NCBI GenBank assembly: GCA_965656785.1
Contig: CBFHLY010000013.1
Span: 16,485 to 80,484 of the forward strand
Reading direction: 5' to 3'
From: JALQTD01 sp965656785
Lineage (GTDB): Bacteria > Bacteroidota > Bacteroidia > Flavobacteriales_D > Sanyastnellaceae
Length of the DNA stretch: 64,000 nt
The notes beneath the pieces are model-generated. The model was not told where the DNA came from, made no database searches, and saw only the letters and a program-made list of their open reading frames with translations. Below are positions 15,632 to 23,199 of this stretch, one piece after another. A program made the position numbers and the translations under genes. How positions within the stretch are numbered: the first letter of the stretch is position 1; the number at the start of each line of letters is the position of its first letter.

Positions 15632-16693
15632 ATGATTCCAAGAATGATCCAGCATGAAGTGAGGAGGTCGGTCTTAGCTCGCGAGTCGTTTTATTTGCGT
15701 GGGGCCCCGTCCGTCGGCAAAACGGCGCTCGTGCGGGAGGTTTTGGGGACGTTGCCGCATGTCTACTGTTCGGGGTGGAGTGCGGAATCGCGGCTGTTGC
15801 TCTACCGATTTGTGGAGGGGCGGCCGCATTATGGAGGGATGGACCGAGTGGTTTTTGACAACTCAGAGTGGCTCGAACTTTCGATTCACCAAATTCACTG
15901 GCACTTGCGTGAATTTCCCAGGGTGCAATTCATCTACGTTGGGGTGGGGGAGTTGACGGTGGAGGGGAGTGAATTGCCCATCAAGACGCATCGGTTGAGC
16001 CAATTCAGTTGGGTGGAGTTGGGTGGGGAGTTGGAGCGTCGGTTGGTTTGGGGCATGCATCCGACGGGGCCACGGGAGGTGCGGGTGCCGTGGAAGGTGC
16101 GGAAGGAGGCGAGGTTGGCGAAGTTGGTTAGGGTTTTGGCGATGGAACTGGGTAGGGAATTGACGTTGCGGGGATTGGGGGAGAGGGTGGGGGTGGACAA
16201 GGCGACGGTGGGGCGGTATTTGGGGCTGTTGGAGTCGGCGGGGTTGGTGCACTGTTTTCCGAGCGTTGCGAAGCCCGGAGATGCGGGGCAGTACCGGCGG
16301 GTCTTTTTTCAGGACAACGGGATTCGGAATGCGGCGCTTCAGGATTGGCGGCCACGGTGTGAGCGGGAAGATGCGGAAGCGCTTTGGATGAATTTTTTAG
16401 TGGCGGAGCGGTTGAAGGTGCGGCCGGATACGAAGCGGTGCTTCGATCGAAATGGGGTGCTGTTTGAACGGCATGGGGAGGAGTGGCTGGGGTTTGGCCT
16501 GAACGAATCGGCGTCGCATGCTCACTACCGGGTTAGCCCTGAGAACTTCGAGTGGTTCCTCCGCTGGGAAGGTCACTTGTTCCAAAACTGCCAAGCCGCT
16601 TCGGCCTGGAGTCGGAGCATGTCGGCGCCGTTGAGGGTCATCGCGCCGCGTTCGGATGCGCGCCGCAGGAACTGGCTGAGCGGCGGGTTGTAG
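15632..16693 (+). CDS. AAA-type ATPase, DUF4143-like, degenerate
   Basis: 353 residues. Walker A is present (GAPSVGKTAL near residue 25). The expected Walker B aspartate-glutamate reads VVFDNSEW, so the second acidic residue is Asn. A helix-turn-helix-like winged segment lies near 185-210 (TLRGLGERVGVDKATVGRYL). The C-terminal part keeps the family's NGIRNAAL...LWMNFLVAERLK and ending HYRVSPENFEWFL. The usual nuclease-like ExD...ExK segment is replaced by a short FDRNGVLFERHGEEW. The last ~40 codons run antisense into the 3' end of aroE (121-base overlap). Function of the family is unknown; this copy is probably decayed or specialised. Repeat unit B3 abuts its start. Confidence 0.6.
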   Translation: MIPRMIQHEVRRSVLARESFYLRGAPSVGKTALVREVLGTLPHVYCSGWSAESRLLLYRFVEGRPHYGGMDRVVFDNSEWLELSIHQIHWHLREFPRVQFIYVGVGELTVEGSELPIKTHRLSQFSWVELGGELERRLVWGMHPTGPREVRVPWKVRKEARLAKLVRVLAMELGRELTLRGLGERVGVDKATVGRYLGLLESAGLVHCFPSVAKPGDAGQYRRVFFQDNGIRNAALQDWRPRCEREDAEALWMNFLVAERLKVRPDTKRCFDRNGVLFERHGEEWLGFGLNESASHAHYRVSPENFEWFLRWEGHLFQNCQAASAWSRSMSAPLRVIAPRSDARRRNWLSGGL

Positions 16694-17325
16694 ACGAGGT
16701 CGACGACGAAGTGGCGGGGGCCGACGCCGTCCCATGGGAACGGGACGGAGGCGTCGAGATTGGGAGCGGTGCCCACGGGGGTGGCCTGGACGACGAGGCG
16801 GTAATGGCGGACGATGTCGGGGCCGATGGCGTCGAGGCGGACCCAGCGGAAGGGCGCGTCGGCGGGGAGGTCCCGGCGGACGAGGTGCACCACTTCGATG
16901 CCGAGTCGTTCGAGGGCGAAGCGGACGGCGGCGGCGGCTCCCCCGGCACCGAGGACGAAGGCGCGGTCGTGGTCGCCCGTGAGGAACGGCCGGAGGGAGG
17001 CCGCGAAGCCTTCCGCGTCCGTGTTGTGCCCGATGAGCCGCCCGTCGGGTTCGCGGCGCACCACGTTGACGGCGCCGATCGCTTTGGCCGTGGGGGTGAG
17101 GTCGTCCAGGTGTTCGATGACGGCGACTTTGTGCGGCACCGTCACGTTCAGGCCTTCGAGGTCAGGGAATTCCGTGAACAAGGAACGGACGGAAGCCGCG
17201 TCGGACCGCTCGAACAGGTCGTAGGAAACGTCGGGAAGAGCGGATGCTGCGAATTTGGCCTGGAAAAAGCCGGGTGAAAACGAATGGCTCAGAGAGCCGC
17301 CGAGCAGTCCCCACCTCCGGCTCAT
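16573..17325 (-). CDS. aroE: Shikimate dehydrogenase
   Basis: Reduces 3-dehydroshikimate to shikimate with NADPH in aromatic amino acid synthesis. 250 residues from the ATG at 17325: GGSLSHSFSPGFF (substrate serines), NVTVPHK (catalytic Lys), GHNTDAEGF (catalytic Asp), the nucleotide loop VLGAGGAAAAVR, and a QATPVG strand. The ATG at 17325 overlaps the stop of the preceding DUF368 gene by four bases (translational coupling); longer in-frame starts add non-homologous residues. Last gene of the operon that begins at 20794. Confidence 0.93.
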   Translation of the reverse strand: MSRRWGLLGGSLSHSFSPGFFQAKFAASALPDVSYDLFERSDAASVRSLFTEFPDLEGLNVTVPHKVAVIEHLDDLTPTAKAIGAVNVVRREPDGRLIGHNTDAEGFAASLRPFLTGDHDRAFVLGAGGAAAAVRFALERLGIEVVHLVRRDLPADAPFRWVRLDAIGPDIVRHYRLVVQATPVGTAPNLDASVPFPWDGVGPRHFVVDLVYNPPLSQFLRRASERGAMTLNGADMLRLQAEAAWQFWNK

Positions 17326-18230
17326 GCGGATTTCAATCGCCGAGCCGCCCACTCCAATCCGATCACCACCGCCGCGCCCACCACCATCCACACCGCTCCG
17401 TGGACCCAATCCGCGGGAGGGCCTGCGTTCACGCGGAAGTATTCAACCCGCCCATCGCTGTGCGTGTAGAGCTCGCGAACGGCTTCCTTCCAAGGCCAAA
17501 GCGCATTCAACGATCCCAATAAAAACCCCGTCAAGACCGCAATCGTCGCCGCCCGATGCCGTTCGAGCCACCGCTTGAGCAAGCGGCTGAACCCGAGCAA
17601 TCCCACCACCGCACCCGCCCCAAAGACGCCGATGCGCACCACATCGAACCCCTTCAATGCCCCGATGACCGCCGCATACGCCCCCAAAATGAGCAGCAAA
17701 AAACTCCCTGAAATCCCCGGCAAAATCATCGCGCAAATGGCAATGGCGCCGCTGATGAACAAGAAGGCCGGGGCTTCCGATTGCACCAAGGGCGGGAGCG
17801 AAGTGATGAGCCCGGCTGCCGCCAAACCGATCAAGGCGAGCACGAGACGCTGGGCGGTCCAACGTTTGGTCTCCCTCCCCACCAAAGGCACGGAAGCCGC
17901 GACCAGGCCGAAGAAGAAAGCCCAAAGCCGGACCGGTTCTTCCTCCAACAAGCGGTGCAGCAACCCCGCGAACGCGGCCACACTCGTGAATACGCCCGCG
18001 AGCAACACCACCAGGAAGCCCAGGTTCGCCTGGCGCCAAGCCGCCACCGCGCCTTCCCGACGCAGCACGCCAACCAGCGAAAAATTCAGCCCCGCAATCG
18101 TGCCCAACAGTTCGTCGTAAATGCCCGCAATGAAGGCCACCGTTCCGCCCGAAACCCCAGGAACGAGGTCGGCGATGCCCATCGCCACGCCCGTAGCGTA
18201 AACGCGCCCCCAGTCCGCTGCGCTCCTCAT
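17322..18230 (-). CDS. DUF368 membrane protein
   Basis: 302 residues with about eight or nine hydrophobic helices. The family signature GMAIGxADLVPGVSGGT appears as VAMGIADLVPGVSGGTVAFI near residues 17-36, and a second copy-like ILPGISGSFLLLILGAY near 195, suggesting an internal pseudo-repeat. DUF368 relatives (PopT/UptA-type) have been implicated in undecaprenyl-phosphate recycling in some bacteria; assignment here is by family only. It starts at 18230, overlapping the rhodanese stop by four bases. Confidence 0.85.
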   Translation of the reverse strand: MRSAADWGRVYATGVAMGIADLVPGVSGGTVAFIAGIYDELLGTIAGLNFSLVGVLRREGAVAAWRQANLGFLVVLLAGVFTSVAAFAGLLHRLLEEEPVRLWAFFFGLVAASVPLVGRETKRWTAQRLVLALIGLAAAGLITSLPPLVQSEAPAFLFISGAIAICAMILPGISGSFLLLILGAYAAVIGALKGFDVVRIGVFGAGAVVGLLGFSRLLKRWLERHRAATIAVLTGFLLGSLNALWPWKEAVRELYTHSDGRVEYFRVNAGPPADWVHGAVWMVVGAAVVIGLEWAARRLKSA

Positions 18231-18553
18231 GCCACGTCCATCGTCGGGTCCACAACCGCAGCCCAAGCCGTGATGCCCCCGCGCAGGTTGTGCAGGTTGT
18301 CGAAGTCCCCTTTCGCAATCAACGCGGAAATGACCGCCTCGGCGCGCGCGCCCGATCGGCAGTGCACGACCACGGGGACGTCACGCCGGATTTCATTCTT
18401 TCGGGCCAGGCAGAACGCCATGGGGATGTGCAAGCCACCGAGGTTGGAAACGTTCACCTCGTGGATTTCGCGCACGTCGATGATTTGGTGTTCCACGCAT
18501 TCGTCCATCCAGGACTTCAGCTGTTCAGGGGTGATTTCGCGTACGTCGCTCAT
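18227..18553 (-). CDS. Rhodanese-like domain protein
   Basis: 108-residue single-domain rhodanese: IIDVREIHEVNVSNLGG at the start and the active-site loop VVHCRSGARA with the persulfide-forming cysteine, then LRGGITAW at the end. It probably carries sulfane sulfur in the cytoplasm; acceptor unknown. It sits between comA and DUF368 in a tightly packed operon (19-base gap to comA). Confidence 0.9.
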   Translation of the reverse strand: MSDVREITPEQLKSWMDECVEHQIIDVREIHEVNVSNLGGLHIPMAFCLARKNEIRRDVPVVVHCRSGARAEAVISALIAKGDFDNLHNLRGGITAWAAVVDPTMDVA

Positions 18554-18572
18554 TTCGGTTTTGCGCTGAAAT

Positions 18573-19385
18573 TCAGTCCTCGTCCGGGTCGCTCTCCTGC
18601 CGCTTGCCTTCGCTCATGGACTCGGGCAAGTACTCAAAAAAGGTGTCGCCGCGCAGGCCTTGGCGGAGCGCTTCGAGCGGAATGAGGTCGTCGGGACCGA
18701 TGTTGCCGAGGTTCACGTTCGCGCCGAATTGCTTGATGAACCAAACCTGTTGCGGCTTCTTCGGGGCTTCCCACAAGATGTCCTCCAAGGCGACGTTCGC
18801 CAGGATGCGCTTGATGAGCTGCACGTGGGCCGAACCGTTGGGGCGGTAGATGCCCACGGTTCCGCTTTCTCGGGCCTCAGCAATGACCTTGAAGCTTCCC
18901 GCTTCCAGCTCGTTTTGCATCATGCGGATCCACTTGTTGGGACTGATGAGGATGCCTTCTTCCTTCGAGCCGACTTCACTCAACACGCGGTAGTTGGAGG
19001 AGAGCTTGCGAATGATTTCGCATTTCTCGTCGTGTTGAATCACCATCGAGCCGTCGCTCACCTCGATGCATTCGACGCCCAAACTGTCCACGAACCGCAA
19101 GTAGCCATCGAGGTCATTCCGAATGAAAAACGCCTCGAACAGCGTGCCGCCGCAGTAAACTTCCATGTTCGCCTTGCGGTAGAGCTGGATTTTCTCCTTG
19201 ACCTTCGGGGTCAGCAGCGAGGTGCCAAATCCCAGTTTCAAGAAATCCACCAAATCTTCCCCGATGGAAATCATGTCCTCGGCTTGGCGCAGGCTCAGGC
19301 CCTTGTCCATCACCATGGTCATGCCGTTGGTTCGGGGTTTGGAAGTGCGGTCGGGAAGGTGCTTCAGAAGGCTGTTCTTCATCAT
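18573..19385 (-). CDS. comA: Phosphosulfolactate synthase family protein
   Basis: 270 residues. ComA adds sulfite to phosphoenolpyruvate to give phosphosulfolactate, the first step to coenzyme M in methanogens and to sulfolactate in some bacteria. TIM-barrel signatures: GMTMVMDKGLSLRQAEDM, DFLKLGFGTSLL, EVYCGGTLFEAFF, IEVSDGSMVI, LSEVGSKEEG and EARESGTVGI. In Bacteroidota the homologue is common but its product is not settled; routes to sulfonates such as sulfonolipid precursors are conceivable. The start ATG overlaps the TPR gene's stop by four bases. Confidence 0.88.
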   Translation of the reverse strand: MMKNSLLKHLPDRTSKPRTNGMTMVMDKGLSLRQAEDMISIGEDLVDFLKLGFGTSLLTPKVKEKIQLYRKANMEVYCGGTLFEAFFIRNDLDGYLRFVDSLGVECIEVSDGSMVIQHDEKCEIIRKLSSNYRVLSEVGSKEEGILISPNKWIRMMQNELEAGSFKVIAEARESGTVGIYRPNGSAHVQLIKRILANVALEDILWEAPKKPQQVWFIKQFGANVNLGNIGPDDLIPLEALRQGLRGDTFFEYLPESMSEGKRQESDPDED

Positions 19386-20794
19386 GGTTTGAATCGTTCG
19401 TACCGGTCCATGAAGCGCGCATCATTGGCAAGCGCCGGATAGAGGGTCAATAAGTTTAAGGCACCGTCGTAGTGGTGCATGAGCAAGCGCTCGAGTAGAA
19501 CAAATGCCTCGGCGGTGCGTTGCAACGCGTACAGGCTGAAAAATTTGCGATACAACAGGTCCGCGTCATCGGGCACGATGCCCAACGCCTCTTCCGCCAC
19601 CGCGAGGGCCTCCGGATGGAGGTCGCGCAATTGGAGGTGATCCAACCGTTCCAGCCACGCATCCGTCAATTTCGGATCGGCCTGAACGGCAGCGAGGTAC
19701 TCGCGTTCCGCTGCTTCGTGTTGTTCGAGTTTCGAAAAGGTGGAAGCGAGCAACAACCGGTAGTCGGCGTGTCCCGGCTCGAGTTCCATGGCGCGTTGAA
19801 AATGCGCAAGGGCTTCCAGCAATTCGCCGGCTTGGTCTGCCAACACGCCCAACCCCACATGGCCATCCGCCAACAGCGGATCGCGGCTCAACGCCTCGTG
19901 GTACGCGTGGAACGCCTCGTCCCAACGCTCCAACTTCTCCAGGCATTCCCCGAGGTAGCACCACGGCGTGGCGCCCTCCGGCTCGATGGCGATGGAATCG
20001 CGGTACGCTTCCAACGCTTCGTCGTAGCGCTCGAGCTGCATCAGCACCTCCGCCTTTTGCAGGTAAGCCGGCGCGAATTCGTCCTCAATGGCGAGCGCGA
20101 AGTCGAACGCCTCGATTGCATCGGTGTAGCGACCCCGCTGGCTTTGGATGTTGCCGAGGTTGTACCAAGCGCCGAAGCTGTACGGTTGGTCGTCCAAAAA
20201 CTGCTCCAGGTACTTCACCGCATCCGTGAATTGGCCCAACTGCTCGAAGCAGAAGGACAACTCGTACACCGCGCCCTCGTTCAGCGGGTTCTCCTCCAAG
20301 GCCATCTTCAGGTAGCGCACGGCCTGCCGCCAGTCGCTCATGTGCTCGTATTCGAAGGCCAAATCCAACAGCACATCCTGCCGAAATTCCTGGTCCACGG
20401 TCTTCAGCGCGGCCTTGTAATGTGCAATGGCGAGCGCGTGCTCTTGCATTTGGCTGTAGATGCTCGCGAGGGCGGTGTGGATTTCGTCGTTCCCTGGCTC
20501 GAGTTCCAGCAACCGCTTCAACCGCGGCACCGCTTTTACGTGCTGCCCGGTCGCGGCCATGAACTGCGCTTCGCGCAGCTGCAAGGTCAGGCTCAGTGGA
20601 TGCAACGCAAGCCCAATCTTCAGAACCTGTCGCCCCTTGTCGTGCTGCCGCGCCTCCATGAAATGGTCCAACAGCTCCTCCAATTCCTCGACATCGAAGA
20701 ACCCCGCGCCGCCGTTGCGCAGCGCGCCCTCAAACCGGCGCACCAAGTCGCCGTGCTCGCTCTCGTTCTCGTATGGACGCCACTCTTCGTACAT
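19382..20794 (-). CDS. Tetratricopeptide repeat protein
   Basis: 470 residues made almost wholly of TPR units from about residue 35 onward, for example AIAHYKAALKTV, WRQAVRYLKMALEENP, YNLGNIQSQRGRYTDAIEAF, YRDSIAIEPEGATPW and HFQRAMELEPGHADY. No signal peptide, so probably a cytoplasmic scaffold. The ATG at 20794 is chosen because a TAGATTTG box lies six bases upstream; an in-frame ATG at 20833 lies upstream of that box. First gene of a five-gene operon with comA, rhodanese, DUF368 and aroE. Confidence 0.88.
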   Translation of the reverse strand: MYEEWRPYENESEHGDLVRRFEGALRNGGAGFFDVEELEELLDHFMEARQHDKGRQVLKIGLALHPLSLTLQLREAQFMAATGQHVKAVPRLKRLLELEPGNDEIHTALASIYSQMQEHALAIAHYKAALKTVDQEFRQDVLLDLAFEYEHMSDWRQAVRYLKMALEENPLNEGAVYELSFCFEQLGQFTDAVKYLEQFLDDQPYSFGAWYNLGNIQSQRGRYTDAIEAFDFALAIEDEFAPAYLQKAEVLMQLERYDEALEAYRDSIAIEPEGATPWCYLGECLEKLERWDEAFHAYHEALSRDPLLADGHVGLGVLADQAGELLEALAHFQRAMELEPGHADYRLLLASTFSKLEQHEAAEREYLAAVQADPKLTDAWLERLDHLQLRDLHPEALAVAEEALGIVPDDADLLYRKFFSLYALQRTAEAFVLLERLLMHHYDGALNLLTLYPALANDARFMDRYERFKP

Positions 20795-20800
20795 GCAGAC

Positions 20801-20808
20801 CAAATCTA
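20801..20808 (-). promoter_or_regulatory. -7 box of the TPR-comA-aroE operon
   Basis: Minus-strand TAGATTTG, an exact TAnnTTTG, then six bases (GTCTGC) and the ATG at 20794. Confidence 0.6.
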
Positions 20809-20936
20809 AGCGCACAAAGGTCGGCAACTTCATCCACCCCTCCGCATTTTTGAACACAATCCCTCAATGTTTCCACGCCAACCCCATTGCACCATTTTAA
20901 CCCCATCGGAGTGCATTCATGCTTTTTTTGTAATTT

Positions 20937-20944
20937 CATCTTTG
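20937..20944 (+). promoter_or_regulatory. Possible -7 box of the first FISUMP gene
   Basis: CATCTTTG (one mismatch from TAnnTTTG), 15 bases before the ATG at 20960; the same variant precedes the gene at 41583. Confidence 0.3.
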
Positions 20945-20959
20945 ACCAAAACCAGTTCG

Positions 20960-22093
20960 ATGCGCCTCCCATCCCAACCTCTTTGCGCTTTGTTCGCGCT
21001 CACCTTGTTCATCCCTGTTGCGGCAACCGGCCAAACCGATTGCGGCTGGAACCCCGATTACAACGGCGACAACACGATCGGCGTGGCCGACCTCCTGGGC
21101 CTTCTAGGCGTCTTCGAAGAGGCGGACTCCGATGGTGACGGCATTTTCGACTCCCAGGACGACTGCGTGGGCGTCTACGACGAGTGCGGCGTTTGCAACG
21201 GCTCAGGTGTCGACTCCGATGCGGACGGCCTGTGCGACGACGTAGACGATTGCATCGGCGCCTACGACGAGTGCGGCGTTTGCAACGGGCCTGGTCCCAA
21301 CATTCCGGTCATCGACGAGGTCATTTACGCCACGGACTCGGTCTACCTCGAACCGTTGAATTCGTGGTACACGTTCGAGTATGCCGTTGATACGGTCTTC
21401 ACGTACGTTTGTCCGGTATCGGGCTGCATGGACGAAACAGCCGGCAACTACAACCCGGAGGCGGTCATAGCGGACGACTCGTGCACCTATGGTCCCGAAC
21501 AATGCGGTGGGTCAACGACGGTCACGTATGACGGCTACACGTATGACTTGGTGGCGATCGGCGAGCAGTGTTGGTTCAAGGAGAACTTGCGCACGGCAGT
21601 CTATTCGAATGGGGATGCGATTCCTGGTGAATTGAGCAACAGTGAATGGTCGGGGACCACCTCGGGTGCCCAAGCCATTTACAGCAACTCGGCCGCCAAC
21701 TTTGACGCATATGGTCGATTGTACAACTGGTACGCCGTTTATGATGCACGTGGACTGTGTCCCACTGGCTGGCACGTCCCCTCGGATGAAGAGTGGACTG
21801 AACTGACTGAATACTTGGGCGGCGAAGACGTTGCTGGCACGCAAATGAAATCCTCGTCTTCGGACGCACCACCCTGGAATGGTTCGAACAGCAGTGGTTT
21901 TTCGGGTTTGCCGGGCGGCTACCGCAGCTACAGTGGGAACTTCTACGCTGCCGGCAACTACGGCTCCTGGTGGAGTTCCTCGCCCTACAACGGCGGCGCC
22001 TGGAACCGCGCCCTCGAGTCCAACTACGACCTCGTCAGTCGGAACGACGCCAGCCAACGGGGCGGTTTCTCCGTCCGTTGCGTTCGGGATTGA
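20960..22093 (+). CDS. Secreted FISUMP-domain protein with dockerin-like module
   Basis: 377 residues. The signal peptide (residues 1-24, ending VAATGQ) is followed at once by a dockerin/EF-hand-like module (CGWNPDYNGDNTIGVADLLG). Then come thrombospondin type-3-like acidic calcium repeats (DSDGDGIFDSQDDC, DSDADGLCDDVDDC), a cysteine module (GCMDETAGNYNPEA), and a C-terminal FISUMP domain (Fibrobacter succinogenes major paralogous domain) from about residue 180: QCWFKENLRT, YGRLYNWYAV, GLCPTGWHVPSDEEW and SVRCVRD. Extracellular; the FISUMP role is unknown. No T9SS sorting domain at the C-terminus. Divergent from the TPR operon. Confidence 0.85.
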   Translation: MRLPSQPLCALFALTLFIPVAATGQTDCGWNPDYNGDNTIGVADLLGLLGVFEEADSDGDGIFDSQDDCVGVYDECGVCNGSGVDSDADGLCDDVDDCIGAYDECGVCNGPGPNIPVIDEVIYATDSVYLEPLNSWYTFEYAVDTVFTYVCPVSGCMDETAGNYNPEAVIADDSCTYGPEQCGGSTTVTYDGYTYDLVAIGEQCWFKENLRTAVYSNGDAIPGELSNSEWSGTTSGAQAIYSNSAANFDAYGRLYNWYAVYDARGLCPTGWHVPSDEEWTELTEYLGGEDVAGTQMKSSSSDAPPWNGSNSSGFSGLPGGYRSYSGNFYAAGNYGSWWSSSPYNGGAWNRALESNYDLVSRNDASQRGGFSVRCVRD

Positions 22094-22204
22094 ACGCAGA
22101 GCAACATGTTCAATTTGGCTATTTGTCGATTTGACCATTTAAAACGCTGATCGGCCGGCACGGCCGAACCCCGAGCGCAGCGAGGGTGAATTTCAGAAGG
22201 GCCG

Positions 22205-22212
22205 TAAGTTCG
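22205..22212 (+). promoter_or_regulatory. -7 box of the aldo/keto reductase gene
   Basis: TAAGTTCG, then CGGC, then the ATG at 22217. Confidence 0.5.
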
Positions 22213-22216
22213 CGGC

Positions 22217-23158
22217 ATGAACCATCGACCCTACCTCCCGGGCGGCATCGCCGTTTCTGAAATCGGTTTTGGCGCATGGCAATTGGGCGTCGAGTCCGGT
22301 TGGAAAGCGGTGTCGGAGGCCGAGGCCGAGCGGATGATTCGGGCGGCGCTCGATCGTGGCATCAACTTCTTCGATACCGCTCCAAATTACGGAATGGGGA
22401 CCAGCGAGGAGCGGCTGGGGAAGGTGTTCAAGACGCTGGACCGGAATCGGATTGTGGTGAATACGAAATTTGGCAGGCAGGATAATGGCCAAATCGATTT
22501 CAGCCCCGACCAAATTCAACCCTCCATCGAGCGCAGCCTCAAGCGCCTCCAAATCGACTGCCTCGACTCCGCCATCATCCACAGCCCGCCGTCCGAACTC
22601 CTCAACGGCAACCAGTGCGACCACTACGAGGTCCTCGAACGGCTTCAAGACGAAGGCAAAATCAAGGCCTACGGCGCGTCGGTGGATTTCGCTTCCGAGA
22701 TCACCACGCTCCTCGAGACCACGAACGCCCGGGTCTTCCAGTCCTTCTTCAACATCCTGCACCAGGATGCGAAAGGGGCCTTCGCGCTCGTTCGGGAAAA
22801 GGGCGCAGCCGTCATTGCGAAAATCCCCTTCGATTCGGGGTGGCTGACGGGGAAGTACGGCGCTCACAGCGCATTCGAGGGGGTGCGGGCGCGGTGGTCG
22901 AAGGAGGACATCGCCACGCGGGCGCGCCTCGTGGACCGCGTCAAGGAAATCGTGGGCGGGGAGGCTTCGCTGATGTCCGCGGCCTTGACCTTTTGCACCG
23001 CGTTTGATGCCGTTTCGACCGTAATTCCCGGGGCCGTCTCCGAAGCGCAGTTGCTGGCCAATATCCAAGCAATGCAGCAGCCCATGCAGAGTGAGTTGCG
23101 CGCCCATCTCGAAGGGTTCTTCGAAGACGAAGTGCGTGCCTTGAAGCTCCCGTGGTGA
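22217..23158 (+). CDS. Aldo/keto reductase
   Basis: 313-residue NADPH-dependent (beta/alpha)8 oxidoreductase. The catalytic tetrad is visible: Asp and Tyr in FFDTAPNYGMG, Lys in VVNTKFG and His in AIIHSPP. The cofactor-binding end reads STVIPGAVSEAQLLANI. The substrate cannot be assigned; the pattern is that of the general YajO/Tas-like subgroup. Preceded by a 123-base gap containing a short palindrome (TCGGCCG-GCA-CGGCCGA at about 22150) without a T-run. Confidence 0.92.
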   Translation: MNHRPYLPGGIAVSEIGFGAWQLGVESGWKAVSEAEAERMIRAALDRGINFFDTAPNYGMGTSEERLGKVFKTLDRNRIVVNTKFGRQDNGQIDFSPDQIQPSIERSLKRLQIDCLDSAIIHSPPSELLNGNQCDHYEVLERLQDEGKIKAYGASVDFASEITTLLETTNARVFQSFFNILHQDAKGAFALVREKGAAVIAKIPFDSGWLTGKYGAHSAFEGVRARWSKEDIATRARLVDRVKEIVGGEASLMSAALTFCTAFDAVSTVIPGAVSEAQLLANIQAMQQPMQSELRAHLEGFFEDEVRALKLPW

Positions 23159-23186
23159 TGTGCGCCTCGCAACGAAAGGGGTGACG

Positions 23187-23194
23187 TAACTTCG
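23187..23194 (+). promoter_or_regulatory. -7 box of glmM
   Basis: TAACTTCG, then CGGGC, then the ATG at 23200. Confidence 0.5.
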
Positions 23195-23199
23195 CGGGC

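Noticed and set aside
22150..22166. Terminator after the first FISUMP gene (TCGGCCG-GCA-CGGCCGA).
   Set aside because: A good stem but no T-tract on either side; could be any palindrome in GC-rich DNA.
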